A stretch of DNA of 64,000 nt from Deltaproteobacteria bacterium (GTDB taxonomy: Bacteria; Desulfobacterota; Desulfomonilia; UBA1062), in NCBI GenBank assembly GCA_029547185.1, contig JAKPPU010000170.1, positions 1 through 64,000 of the forward strand, read 5' to 3'. Position 1 is the stretch's first letter. Each line of letters begins with the position of its first letter. Made by a program: the position numbers and the translations under genes. Positions 8,582-17,573 of the stretch are shown piece after piece. The notes under the pieces were generated by a model, which was not told the origin of the DNA, made no database searches, and saw only the letters and a list, made by a program, of their open reading frames with translations.

Positions 8582-9544
8582 GTGCCGCCATGGGTGTCAA
8601 GGGTGAAATATCGCGGATGCTTTTTATTTCATCGAGAGCTCTTTGAGATCCGGCCACAGCCGGACGACTTTGCCGTCAATAGGCAGCACATTGCCGGCAC
8701 GGCTCAAAAACACGTTCGTCACATCGGCATCGGCAATAATGATGCAGCCGGCAGCAATATCCTTTTCACGGTGATGATGAACTGCCCCACTGTCGGGGCT
8801 GCGTTCGATGCGCTGTCCAGATACCATAACCTGATGAACGATGCTCTGCGCCCCAGGGTCAAACTGGAACAGGGCCATGCGCTTCTGGGCTGGGAGGTCA
8901 CGCATGAAGGCGTGCGCTTCGGACGCCATGCAACCGAGACGCTCCTGTCCATCTTAAACGCGCTATTTGTCCGCCTCACCGAAAAATCCTGCAGGCCCGA
9001 GGCCGTACACTTCCGGCATAAAAGGCCCGCGGACACCGCCGAGCACGCGAGGATCTTCCGGGCTCCCCTGCATTTCAGCCGCCCGGAGAGCTTTCTGGTC
9101 CTCGCGGCAGAAGACCTGAACCGGCCGGTCAAAGCGGCAGACCCCGAGCTCCTGGGTGCACTCGAAGCCTTTGCAGACGGCCTCCTTAAGAGGCGGTATC
9201 CCGACGGCACCTGGTCGGGCAGGGTGCTCCGGTCCATCTCAAAGGGCCTGACCGGGGAACGCCCCACCATCGAGTCCGTCTCGCGCGACCTGATAGTGGG
9301 CAGCAGGAGCCTTCAGAACAGACTGAAGGAAGAAGGCACCACATTCACTGCGCTGCTCGACAGGGCGAGAAAGGAATTTGCCCTCTCGCTCATGAAGAAC
9401 GCGAAGATGTCGTTGTGCGACATGGCCTTTCTGCTGGGATTTTCCGAGCAGAGCTCTTTCACCCACACCTTCAAGCGCTGGACCGGCTCGACACCGGGCG
9501 CGTACAGGAAGGGCAGGGCCCGGGAAAAGAGCCAGCTGTTTTAA
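8582..9544 (+). CDS. AraC-family regulator, probably 5'-truncated
   Basis: At most 320 residues: a stop at 8576-8578 precedes a GTG at 8582 that has no ribosome site and is only 18 bases from the divergent aminotransferase start. The C-terminal two-helix AraC domain is good (SVSRDLIVGSRSLQNRLKEEG; SLCDMAFLLGFSEQSSFTHTFKRWTG). An arabinose-binding-type sensor domain is recognisable from NILFTVMMNCPTVGAAFDALSRYHNLM (about residue 59) onward. The first 55 residues do not look like the family, and the first ATG in frame is at about 8774. The gene probably lost its start and promoter. A GC-rich terminator at 9699-9730 follows. Confidence 0.55.
   Translation: MPPWVSRVKYRGCFLFHRELFEIRPQPDDFAVNRQHIAGTAQKHVRHIGIGNNDAAGSNILFTVMMNCPTVGAAFDALSRYHNLMNDALRPRVKLEQGHALLGWEVTHEGVRFGRHATETLLSILNALFVRLTEKSCRPEAVHFRHKRPADTAEHARIFRAPLHFSRPESFLVLAAEDLNRPVKAADPELLGALEAFADGLLKRRYPDGTWSGRVLRSISKGLTGERPTIESVSRDLIVGSRSLQNRLKEEGTTFTALLDRARKEFALSLMKNAKMSLCDMAFLLGFSEQSSFTHTFKRWTGSTPGAYRKGRAREKSQLF
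8624..8755 (-). pseudogene. Possible C-terminal remnant of an unrelated gene, antisense to the AraC 5' end
   Basis: Minus-strand residues reading IIIADADVTNVFLSRAGNVL then PIDGKVVRLWPDLKELSMK and a stop at 8624 look more like protein than the overlapping plus-strand frame. Upstream (past about 8755) this frame becomes the shadow of the AraC gene. It may be the tail of a gene joined to the AraC fragment by a deletion. Weak evidence. Confidence 0.25.
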
Positions 9545-9698
9545 TCGGGCTGCCGTCCAAGCTTTTCTCTTGATATTACGATACCGAAAAAGGCTTCCGG
9601 CCTTATTTTGGTTATCACGCCCTCACGTGAACCCCGCAATCCTGACGACCCCGCCCATGATACTCGATTCATGCATGAACGGTCCCGTAGAATAAACG

Positions 9699-9730
9699 GG
9701 CGGAGCCGACCGGAACGGCTCCGCCTTTTT
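9699..9730 (+). terminator. Rho-independent terminator
   Basis: Nine-base perfect stem GGCGGAGCC / GGCTCCGCC with a nine-base loop, followed by TTTTT at 9726-9730. It terminates the AraC gene and, in the other direction, could serve the minus-strand oxidoreductase gene ending at 9737. Confidence 0.85.
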
Positions 9731-9736
9731 CCCCTT

Positions 9737-12409
9737 CTATTTGTTTTCCGGCCGCTCTCTCTTCCGGCGTTCCGCAATCTTCTGCTGGCGTTCCACGGCG
9801 TACGACATCACCGTCTCCACGGTTTTTTCGATCGGGACCATCCTGCCGTCAAACTTCTTTTCCAGCGTGATCGCATCGAACTTGCACTTGGTGGTGCATA
9901 CGCCGCAGCCAAGACAGACATTCTGGTCCACGATACTCACGCCGCAGCCAAGGCAGCGCTCGGTCTCCTTCTTGAGCTGCTCCTCGGTGAAGGTACACCT
10001 CTGGTCACGGAAGCTCGCCTTTGCATCTCCGGGGATGCGGCTCGGCTTCTGGCGCGGCGTATGGTCGTAATCGTCTATCACGACGGCGCCCTTGTTGAGC
10101 ATCGTATAGACGCGGCGATCACGGCCTATGGTAAGGCTCTGGCCCGACCATACCTTGCGGTGCAGCGAGATCGCGGCCTGCTTTCCGGCGGCGATCGCGT
10201 CGATGGCGAATTTCGGACCGGTGTATGCGTCGCCGCCCACGAACACGTCCTCTTGGCGAGTTTGATAGGTCAGCTCATCGGCCTTTGCGGTGCCGTCATC
10301 GCCCAGCTCGACGCTGAGGCCGATAAGCAGATTGCCCCAGATGATGGACTGGCCGATGGAAACAAGAACACGATCGGCCGGGACGGTGACGGTTTCGTTC
10401 TCGTCATACTTCGGAGCAAACCTGCCGTCCGCGTCGAACACGGACGTGCACTTCCTGAATTCCACGCCTTTCACCTTGCCGTCCTCGACGATGATGCGCT
10501 TCGGACCCCAGCTGTTGTGTATCGAGATGCCTTCTTCGAGGGCCTCTTCAATCTCGTCGGCTGAGGCCGGCATCTCCCCCTCGGACTCAAGGCAGTACAT
10601 GGCTACGGAAGCAGCCTCGGTCCGGACAGCCGCCCTGGCCACGTCAACCGCGACGTTGCCGCCGCCTATGACCAAGACGTGTCCGCTGATGTCGGCGGAC
10701 TTGCCCAGGTTGATCTGTTTGAGGAAGTCCACGCCGGAGATGACGCCCTGCGAGTCCTCGCCTTCGATGCCGAGATTCCTGCCGCCCTGAGCGCCGATGG
10801 CGATGTAGAAGGCTTCAAACCCCTCTGTACGGAGCTCCGGGATGGTGACATCCTTGCCGACTTCGACGCCGGTCTTGAACTTTACGCCCATCTCTTTGAT
10901 GATCCCGATCTCCGCCTCGATGACGTCCTTTTCCAGACGGAAGGAGGGGATACCCAGGGTGAGCATGCCGCCGAGACGGTCCTCCTTCTCGAATACCGTG
11001 ACGTCATAGCCGTCTATTGCCAGATAATAGGCACACGAAAGGCCCGCCGGACCGGAGCCCACGATAGCGATCTTTTTGCCGTAGTCGTGCATCTTCTCCG
11101 GTACGAAGCGCGCCGCGGGATCGAGCTCCTGGTCGGCGATGAACTTCTTGATCTCATCGATGGCGATGGGCTGATCGAGGTCGCCCCTGGTGCATTCGAA
11201 CTCACAGCGGCGGTTGCAGATACGTCCGCAGACGGCCGGCAGCGGGTTCTCCTTGCGGATGAGCTCCAGTGCATCCTTGTATCTGCCCAGCGCTGCAAGC
11301 TTGATATAGCCCTGTACGGCAATGTGCGCGGGACAGTTGACCTTGCAGGGTGCGGTGCCGGTGGGAACCACGCCCACCTTGGAGTCGCGGAAATCGGGGT
11401 TCCACATATCCCTGCCCCACTCGTGGTCGTCGGGCAGGATGGTTTCCGGCTGCGCGATGGGGGTCCTGGAGGCGATCTTCTGGCCCAGCTTGACCGCGTT
11501 GGCAGGACAGTATTCCACACACTGCCCGCAGGCGACGCATTTTCCGTCGTCGATCTTCGCCACGAAGTTGGAGCGGGACATGTTGGGCGTGTTGAAGAAC
11601 TGTGAAGTGCGTAAGCCGAAGCAGGAGCAGCGGCAGCAGTTGCATATGCCGAAGATCTTGTCCGGCCCATCCACGTTGGTGATCTGGTGCACCAGACCGT
11701 TATCCTCAGCCTTCCTGAGGACCTCGAGGCACTCCTCGTAGGTGATCCTGCGCCCCCTGCCGGTATTCACGGCAAATTCGGCCGTGTCGCCCAAGGCGAT
11801 GCACATGTCCTTTTCCAGGTGGCCGCAGCCCTCGCCCATCAGGCGGCGCGTGATGCGGCACGAGCAGTCACCGACGGCGATATAGTCATACTTCTTCAGC
11901 CAGTAGGAGAGCTGCTCGTAGGAGGCTGTCGTTGTCTCCGAGGGGATGGCTTCTTCAACGGGGATGACGTGCATGCCCAGGCCTCCGCCGCCCACGGGGA
12001 TCATCGGTGTAACCTCCTCCAGAGGCTTCAGCGACAATTGCTCGAACGCACGGGCGATCTGCGGGAATTTCTCCACCTGACTGACATTCATCACCATGAA
12101 TTCCATCACGCCCGGCACGAAAATGGGCAGCGTATACTCCAGTTCGCCATGCTCCCGGGTACTTTCCACTACGCCGATCACGGCCAGCTCATCCAAAAGC
12201 CGCATTGTCTTTTCAAGGGATTTGCCGCACTTTCGAGAAAGCTTCTCGGGTGAGATCGGAACGCGGACATCCATCTGCAGTGCCACGTCCGCCTGTTCGT
12301 CCGTCACCACGCATTCGAGGGCATAGTATTCCGGATCCTGCTCTGTGAACTCTTTCTTGGATTTCGCGATCTTTTTCGCAAGCGCCACGATCTTTTCTCT
12401 GGTTGCCAT
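9737..12409 (-). CDS. Multi-domain FAD/NAD(P)-dependent Fe-S oxidoreductase (GltD-like fused to ferredoxin domains)
   Basis: 890 residues. The N-terminal 130 residues resemble a winged-helix fold (ISPEKLSRKCGKSLEKTMRL). Then come cysteine clusters DCSCRITRRLMGEGCGHLEK (about 184) and CNCCRCSC (about 255), and a 4Fe-4S motif CVACGQCVEYCPANAV (about 290). Next is a GltD-type N-terminal module (CKVNCPAHIAVQGYI; CGRICNRRCEFECTRG), an FAD motif GSGPAGLSCAYYLA (about 450) and an NAD(P) motif GGGNVAVDVA (about 585). A C-terminal ferredoxin pair CLGCG...CLGCGVCTTKCKFDAI completes it. The family moves electrons between NAD(P)H and ferredoxin or a partner reductase. No partner subunit adjoins; a terminator separates it from the peptidylprolyl isomerase gene. 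Confidence 0.8.
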   Translation of the reverse strand: MATREKIVALAKKIAKSKKEFTEQDPEYYALECVVTDEQADVALQMDVRVPISPEKLSRKCGKSLEKTMRLLDELAVIGVVESTREHGELEYTLPIFVPGVMEFMVMNVSQVEKFPQIARAFEQLSLKPLEEVTPMIPVGGGGLGMHVIPVEEAIPSETTTASYEQLSYWLKKYDYIAVGDCSCRITRRLMGEGCGHLEKDMCIALGDTAEFAVNTGRGRRITYEECLEVLRKAEDNGLVHQITNVDGPDKIFGICNCCRCSCFGLRTSQFFNTPNMSRSNFVAKIDDGKCVACGQCVEYCPANAVKLGQKIASRTPIAQPETILPDDHEWGRDMWNPDFRDSKVGVVPTGTAPCKVNCPAHIAVQGYIKLAALGRYKDALELIRKENPLPAVCGRICNRRCEFECTRGDLDQPIAIDEIKKFIADQELDPAARFVPEKMHDYGKKIAIVGSGPAGLSCAYYLAIDGYDVTVFEKEDRLGGMLTLGIPSFRLEKDVIEAEIGIIKEMGVKFKTGVEVGKDVTIPELRTEGFEAFYIAIGAQGGRNLGIEGEDSQGVISGVDFLKQINLGKSADISGHVLVIGGGNVAVDVARAAVRTEAASVAMYCLESEGEMPASADEIEEALEEGISIHNSWGPKRIIVEDGKVKGVEFRKCTSVFDADGRFAPKYDENETVTVPADRVLVSIGQSIIWGNLLIGLSVELGDDGTAKADELTYQTRQEDVFVGGDAYTGPKFAIDAIAAGKQAAISLHRKVWSGQSLTIGRDRRVYTMLNKGAVVIDDYDHTPRQKPSRIPGDAKASFRDQRCTFTEEQLKKETERCLGCGVSIVDQNVCLGCGVCTTKCKFDAITLEKKFDGRMVPIEKTVETVMSYAVERQQKIAERRKRERPENK

Positions 12410-12581
12410 CGTTGCATCCTCCTCGTTGTATTCCTGCCGGGCCTCGGCCTGGTCATGCAGTCATTGCGCCCATTATCACTTGGAGACAATCTCACGGATG
12501 AGACAGTATATCACTGACCGCATCATAACGTCCCCTTGTAAATCCTCATGCAAAGAGCGGGGGGAAGGGCCGGATAAGAAT

Positions 12582-12627
12582 AAAGGGATCGAGAAGCCTT
12601 CATGGGAATGGGCTCTCGATCCCTTTT
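12582..12627. terminator. Bidirectional rho-independent terminator
   Basis: GGGATCGAGA and TCTCGATCCC form a perfect ten-base stem around a 19-base loop, flanked by AAA and TTTT. It lies just past the stop of the peptidylprolyl isomerase gene (12657, minus strand) and ends that transcript. Confidence 0.85.
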
Positions 12628-12656
12628 ATCGTCCTGGTGCCTGAATGATACTTCTG

Positions 12657-13604
12657 CTATTTGGGTGCGTTTCCGGCCGGCTTCTCGTCGGGGAGTGCGG
12701 CGGGAGGCATGCCCGGCTCCGGCATGGGCATGGCTGCCTCTTCCTGAGCCTTCTTGAAGTAGTCCTCGTTGATCGTGATGGGCGTGTTCTTCTTCACCTG
12801 CTCGAGGAGGGCCTTGATCGCCCCTTCGCTCTTTTCGCCCTTCATCTGCCTCTCGATTGCGGGCTTTGCCTCGGTCAGCTCCATCAGCTTTCCGGCCTCG
12901 ATGTCATCGCACATGATGACGTGATATCCGAACTGGGTCTTGACCACGCCGCTCATCTCCCCCTTCTTGAGGGCAAAGGCCACGTTCTCGAACTCGGGGA
13001 CCATCATGCCCTTGGTCGCCCATCCGAGGTCTCCTCCCTTCTGTGCAGAGGGGCACTTCGATTTTTCTTTCGCGAGCGTCGAGAAGTCTGCGCCCTTCTT
13101 CAGCTGGGCAAGGATCGCTTTGGCCTCGGGCTCGGTGCTCACGAGGATGTGCCGCAGCTTGACCCTGGGCCCGACGTTGAACTTGTCCTTGTTGTCGTTG
13201 TAGAACTTGGTGATATCCTCGTCGGTGACCTTGATTTCTTTCATCGCTGACTCGGCAAGGCCTCTTGCCAGGAGCTGCGAACTGATGAAGTCGAGCTTGC
13301 GCTTCATGTCCGGATCTTTATCCAGTCCGCGTTTCTTTGCCTCCTGCGCCATCAGCTTGATCTCGGCCAGGCTGGTCACGAACTCACGTTTTCCTTCGGG
13401 AGATTCATACCGTGCCCGTGCCTGCTCGGGCATCTGCGAAAGGAATGCATCGATATCGGAATCCATGATCTTCTCGTCACCGATGGTTGCCACGACATGG
13501 GGGTCCTTGGCCCCATCACTCCCTGAAGCGGACACGGCCTTCTCCTTCGAACAGCCAATGAGGGCAAACACAAGTATCAATACCGGCACTATAAGTTTTT
13601 TCAC
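12657..13604 (-). CDS. Parvulin-type peptidylprolyl isomerase lipoprotein (PrsA/SurA-like)
   Basis: 315 residues. Type II signal peptide MKKLIVPVLILVFALIGCSK with lipobox LIGC, so the mature protein is lipid-anchored outside the cytoplasmic membrane. A SurA-N-like helical segment (MDSDIDAFLSQMPEQARARY) precedes one PpiC rotamase domain at about residues 145-240 (VKLRHILVS, GGDLGWATKGMMVPEFENVAF, QFGYHVIMCDDIEAGK). A Pro/Met/Ala-rich tail ends the protein. It assists folding of exported proteins. Monocistronic, bounded by the terminator at 12582-12627. Confidence 0.9.
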   Translation of the reverse strand: MKKLIVPVLILVFALIGCSKEKAVSASGSDGAKDPHVVATIGDEKIMDSDIDAFLSQMPEQARARYESPEGKREFVTSLAEIKLMAQEAKKRGLDKDPDMKRKLDFISSQLLARGLAESAMKEIKVTDEDITKFYNDNKDKFNVGPRVKLRHILVSTEPEAKAILAQLKKGADFSTLAKEKSKCPSAQKGGDLGWATKGMMVPEFENVAFALKKGEMSGVVKTQFGYHVIMCDDIEAGKLMELTEAKPAIERQMKGEKSEGAIKALLEQVKKNTPITINEDYFKKAQEEAAMPMPEPGMPPAALPDEKPAGNAPK

Positions 13605-13869
13605 GTAACTCTCCTTTTGGGAATTTTCATGCTAGCGCTTCTGTACCACAACTCGGCCGTGAACGAGAAAGGGAAAAAGAACCGGAATGAAAAATCCCGT
13701 CCTCCTCCTGCGGGAGACCCTGTGGGAAAAGAAGGGAAGCCTTTCCCTTATCATGCGCGGCATGTCCGTTCTCCATGGCCTCCTTTGAGCAGGAATCAAA
13801 AAAGCAGACCATAGGGCATAACAGCTCCCCGCCCCTTCGGTTGCAGGGAGGCGCGACTTCAACGGGGAC

Positions 13870-14547
13870 TCATTGCCAGGGTCCGAGGTGGCAGAAGGGA
13901 TCGTCCGGCTCGCCGTCCTGATGGAGCTCGAAATGAAGGTGAGGGCCGGTTGACGCACCCGAATTCCCGGACAGGGCGACCACTTCCCCCATCCCGACGT
14001 ATCCTCCCAGAGGCACGAGAATCTCCCCGAGGTGGCCGTAGAGGGTGTCGATGCCGTTCCCGTGGCTGATTTTCAGGACGTTTCCCTTCGAGCGGTCGTT
14101 TTTTATGACCTCGGCGACGACCCCGTCTCCTGCCGCGAGCACGGGAGTCCCTTCGGGCACCCTGAAATCGACGGCCCTGTGCCCGATCGAATACCCGCTC
14201 GTGACACAGGCCGGCCCGACGGGGGCCAGCAGGTATTCATCAGGGTTGCCCTCCGCGTATCCGCACCGCATGCAACTGCCGATGAAGGAAACATTGTCCC
14301 TCGCTCCGCATCTCGGGCATGCCCAGGTGATATCTCCATCGTTTCCCCGCCACGGGAGGACCTTTTTCAGCCGGGCGCTGTCTTCTCCGCTTTGGGGGGG
14401 ACGCATCTCGAAAGCGGCGTGGCCCGGGATCAGGACCTCTGCATGATCATGTGCATGGAGCACCGGAAACAGGGCGAACACGAGAAGGCAGCAGACCATG
14501 GCGATGTGAGATCCGCTTTCCCTGCCCGGTCCCCGTGATTTCATCAT
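13870..14547 (-). CDS. Exported M23-family metallopeptidase with a zinc ribbon
   Basis: 225 residues. N-terminal hydrophobic signal (HIAMVCCLLVFALFPVLHA) is followed by a histidine-rich patch. Then a double-zinc-ribbon-like motif CPRCGARDNVSFIGSCMRCG (about residues 80-100) precedes a LytM/M23 peptidase domain. The zinc ligands are in GHRAVDF (first His/Asp) and HLHFELH (second motif); a third catalytic His lies in YGHLG. M23 enzymes cut peptidoglycan cross-links. A cytoplasm-type zinc ribbon in a secreted peptidase is unusual and could aid binding or metal storage. It stands alone on the minus strand and overlaps no neighbour. Confidence 0.8.
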   Translation of the reverse strand: MMKSRGPGRESGSHIAMVCCLLVFALFPVLHAHDHAEVLIPGHAAFEMRPPQSGEDSARLKKVLPWRGNDGDITWACPRCGARDNVSFIGSCMRCGYAEGNPDEYLLAPVGPACVTSGYSIGHRAVDFRVPEGTPVLAAGDGVVAEVIKNDRSKGNVLKISHGNGIDTLYGHLGEILVPLGGYVGMGEVVALSGNSGASTGPHLHFELHQDGEPDDPFCHLGPWQ

Positions 14548-14701
14548 GCGTCCTCATGCCGGTTTCATAAGATCAGCTTATTATCATGGCTTAGGACAAA
14601 GGAAGGATCAAGCTTTTTCTGCAGGGAACTTGAGTTACTGCTGCAAAGCGGCATCAATAATCAAAAAGGAAACGGGAACAGCCCGAGAAAGGAGGCAAAC
14701 C

Positions 14702-14992
14702 ATGGCCATGTCAATGTCCAAGATATCGGAGTGTGACGTTACGAACTGCTCGTACAACGTTGATAAAAAGTGCCACACCCTTGGCATTACCGTGGGAGAT
14801 CAGTCCTGCGCCAGGTGCGACACATATTTCGATTCCGGGACCAAGGGCGGTGATCTGGAGGTCAGCGGCGGGGTAGGGGCATGCAAGACCGCAGACTGTA
14901 AATTCAACACGGCATTCGAGTGCTCGGCGCTCGCAATAAAGGTCGGGAGACATTCCGGCCATGCAGATTGTGAGACCTACACCCCCAGGTGA
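14702..14992 (+). CDS. DUF1540-family cysteine-rich protein with two repeats
   Basis: 96 residues; ATG 14702 has AGGAGG six bases upstream. Two DUF1540 units: CDVTNCSYNVDKKCHTLGITVGDQ...CARCDTYF and CKTADCKFNTAFECSALAIKVG...CETYTP. Each has the C-x4-C-x6-C...C spacing expected of a small metal-binding or disulfide fold. The function of DUF1540 is unknown. It is followed by the superoxide dismutase gene 240 bases downstream; any link with oxidative stress is only suggested by position. Confidence 0.85.
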   Translation: MAMSMSKISECDVTNCSYNVDKKCHTLGITVGDQSCARCDTYFDSGTKGGDLEVSGGVGACKTADCKFNTAFECSALAIKVGRHSGHADCETYTPR

Positions 14993-15231
14993 GGTTTTGT
15001 CGGCAAAGGGGCAAGAGGAACGAAAGACCCGCCGTTTGTCCGGGAATTGAATCCGGGCTCCTTCTCTTATTGAGCCGACTTTTTAAGAGGACCAACCATG
15101 TGGAGATCCCCTTCCTGGGCGAACATTTTGTGCAGGTCTTCCATTCCGCAAGCACGGGCCTATTAAGTATTCAGGGATTATCCCCAAGCTGGCGCATGCC
15201 GCTCAAAGAAAGAGAGAAAAGGAGACAGATT

Positions 15232-15822
15232 ATGATCGAACTGCCGAAACTGCCGTATCCCGAGAATGCCCTGGAGCCGACGATAAGTGCAAGAACCCTG
15301 GAGTTCCACCACGGAAAGCACCACAAGGCCTATGTTGACACCACGAACAAGCTCATCTCGGGAACCGACCTGGAGAATGCCTCTGTGGAAGACATCATAA
15401 AGAAGGCGGCCGCCGACCCCTCGAAAACGACGCTCTTCAACAATTCGGCCCAGGTCTGGAACCATGACTTTTACTGGAAATGCCTCAAACCGGGCGGAGG
15501 GGGTGCTCCTTCGGGGAACATCGCCTCGAAGATCAATTCGACCTGGGGCAGTGCAGACAAATTCTTCGAAGAGCTCAAGAATGCCGGGGCCACCCAGTTC
15601 GGCAGCGGATGGGCATGGCTGGTCCTCGACAACGGAGAGCTCAAGATCACGAAGACCCCGAATGCCGACAATCCTCTCACCCACGGGCAGAAGGCACTGC
15701 TCACCATCGATGTGTGGGAGCACGCCTATTACCTCGACTATCAGAACAGGAGGGCGGACTACCTTTCGGGCGTGATCGAAAAGCTCATAAACTGGGACTT
15801 CGTGAACGCGAACTTCGGCTGA
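15232..15822 (+). CDS. sodB: Fe/Mn superoxide dismutase
   Basis: 196 residues; ATG 15232 has AAAGGAG upstream, and the longer frame from 14989 is not coding. All four metal ligands are visible: His in EFHHGKHHKAYV, His in QVWNHDFYW, and Asp and His in DVWEHAYYLDY. The QFGSGWAWLV signature is present. FNNSAQVWNH and the pattern GxxxFGSGWAWL suggest the iron-type subgroup, although Fe/Mn choice is not decisive from sequence. It converts superoxide to peroxide and oxygen in the cytoplasm and fits with the flavodiiron protein and bacterioferritin at 24-26 kb. Confidence 0.93.
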   Translation: MIELPKLPYPENALEPTISARTLEFHHGKHHKAYVDTTNKLISGTDLENASVEDIIKKAAADPSKTTLFNNSAQVWNHDFYWKCLKPGGGGAPSGNIASKINSTWGSADKFFEELKNAGATQFGSGWAWLVLDNGELKITKTPNADNPLTHGQKALLTIDVWEHAYYLDYQNRRADYLSGVIEKLINWDFVNANFG

Positions 15823-15885
15823 AGTCTCGGTCGATGAAAAGTTGCCTGGTGACATCGTGAAGATACCGTATTAAACTCACGGGCA

Positions 15886-16662
15886 ATGAAATTCACATCG
15901 AGGCCTCCGGCAGCCAAAGTACTTTCAGTCAGGGACCTGCGCAAGCACTACGGCGACCTTGTCGCTGTCGACGGCATCTCGTTCGAGGTGAGCCCCCGTG
16001 AGATCGTGGGCCTTCTCGGGCCCAACGGTGCAGGAAAGACCACGACCCTCGACATGATCCTCGGTGTCCTCGAGCTCACCTCCGGGGAGATCTCCGTCGA
16101 AGGCATCGATATTGGGATGCACCGCTCCCGGGCCCTCGAGCGGACGAACTTCGCAGCCGTCTACACGCCTCTTCCCGGAAACCTCACCGTGTATCAGAAC
16201 CTGAAGGTCTTCGGCCTGATCTACGGCGTCAAGGATCTTTCGAGGCGGATCGAAGACGTTATCAAGCAGTTCGAGCTCGAGGCGTTCCGGGATGTGAAGT
16301 GCGGCGTTCTCTCGTCCGGAGAGCAGACCCGGGCAGGGCTCGCCAAGGCCATGATCAACCGCCCGGACCTCCTTCTCCTCGACGAGCCCACGGCATCGCT
16401 CGACCCGGCGATCGCCGTCGATATCCGCGCGAAGATCCGCGAATTCGCCTTGAGCGGGTACGGGGGCGTGCTGTGGACGTCGCACAACATGTACGAGGTC
16501 GAAGACATATGCGACCGGGTGCTCTTTCTCTCTCACGGAAAGATCCTGCTCGAGGGAGATCCGAAAACCCTGCCTTCAGAGTACGGCAAGGAGAATCTCG
16601 AGGAGCTTTTCATCCAGGTGGCGCGCGAGCCGCTCACGATCAGGGAGATCGGGACATCATGA
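15886..16662 (+). CDS. ABC transporter ATP-binding protein (ABC-2 type)
   Basis: 258 residues. Walker A GPNGAGKTT at about residue 46, Q-loop region AVYTPLPGNLTVYQN, ABC signature LSSGEQTRAGLAKAM, Walker B LLLLDEPTASLDP, and a switch His in WTSHNMYEVE. In the signature the usual LSGGQ is LSSGE, as in several ABC-2 exporters. Its stop overlaps the permease start (ATGA at 16659-16662), so one permease and one ATPase are made together. Related pairs export drugs, lipids or polysaccharides; the cargo is unknown. Confidence 0.9.
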   Translation: MKFTSRPPAAKVLSVRDLRKHYGDLVAVDGISFEVSPREIVGLLGPNGAGKTTTLDMILGVLELTSGEISVEGIDIGMHRSRALERTNFAAVYTPLPGNLTVYQNLKVFGLIYGVKDLSRRIEDVIKQFELEAFRDVKCGVLSSGEQTRAGLAKAMINRPDLLLLDEPTASLDPAIAVDIRAKIREFALSGYGGVLWTSHNMYEVEDICDRVLFLSHGKILLEGDPKTLPSEYGKENLEELFIQVAREPLTIREIGTS

Positions 16663-17462
16663 AATGCAGGCGCATCTTCGCCGTCGTCCTCAGGCAGTTC
16701 TACCTCATACGCGGGAGCTTCTCGCGCGTGGTGCCGCTCTTTGCCTGGGTCACCATCGATGTCGTCCTGTGGGGATTCATCACGAAGTACCTCAACTCCG
16801 TCACGGCGAGCGGGTTCAACTTCGTGCCCGTGCTGCTGGGCGCGGTTCTCTTCTGGGATTTCTTCATACGGGTCATGCAGGGGGTCACGATGGCCTTTTT
16901 CGAGGACGTGTGGTCGAGGAACTTCCTCAACTTCTTCGCGACGCCGCTTTCCGTATCCGAGTATGTGGGCGGCCTCGTGCTTTCGAGCATCGCGACGAGC
17001 TCGATCGGGCTCCTCGTGATGCTGATCATGGCGGTTATCGTTTTCGGCCTGTCCTTTTTCGGGTTCGGCCTCCTGCTCGTCCCGTTTCTCTTCGTGCTCT
17101 TCCTGTTCGGCATCGCGCTCGGCATCCTGGCGAGCGCCATGGTGCTCCGGCTCGGGCCGTCGGCAGAATGGTTCGTCTGGCCCATTCCTGCCCTCATCTC
17201 GCCGTTTGCCGGTGTGTTCTATCCCCTCTCGACCCTGCCCCACTGGATGCAATACATCTCCTCCCTGCTTCCGCCCGCATACGTGTTCGAGAACATGAGG
17301 GCGATCGTGCTGGGAAAAGCGGCATCGGGGTCTGACCTCCTGGTGGCTGTCTGCCTCGCTGCCCTGTATATCCTGATCTCGGGACGGCTCTTCGTTCGAA
17401 CCTACCGGCATGCCGTGCGAACGGGCCTCCTCGCCCGCTACAGCGCCGAGAGCGTGAGCTAG
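16659..17462 (+). CDS. ABC-2 type transporter permease
   Basis: 267 residues; start taken at the ATGA overlap with the ATPase gene because the upstream frame is only a shadow of that gene. Six hydrophobic segments are visible (for example VPLFAWVTIDVVLWGF, FVPVLLGAVLFWDFFI, LVMLIMAVIVFGLSFFGFGL, LLVPFLFVLFLFGIALGIL, WPIPALISPFAGVFYPL, LVAVCLAALYILISG). The typical ABC-2 C-terminal motif FAGVFYPLSTLPHWMQYISSLLPPAYVFE is present. It works as the membrane half of the exporter with the preceding ATPase. Confidence 0.88.
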   Translation: MKCRRIFAVVLRQFYLIRGSFSRVVPLFAWVTIDVVLWGFITKYLNSVTASGFNFVPVLLGAVLFWDFFIRVMQGVTMAFFEDVWSRNFLNFFATPLSVSEYVGGLVLSSIATSSIGLLVMLIMAVIVFGLSFFGFGLLLVPFLFVLFLFGIALGILASAMVLRLGPSAEWFVWPIPALISPFAGVFYPLSTLPHWMQYISSLLPPAYVFENMRAIVLGKAASGSDLLVAVCLAALYILISGRLFVRTYRHAVRTGLLARYSAESVS

Positions 17463-17573
17463 AAACACCGGAAGGAAAAGAAACAGCCGACCCGCTACTC
17501 CAAGCGATTCAGAAACGTCTCCGGTCAGCCGAAAAGAATCAGCATATATTCCCCACGGCATTCGGAGAAGGCA

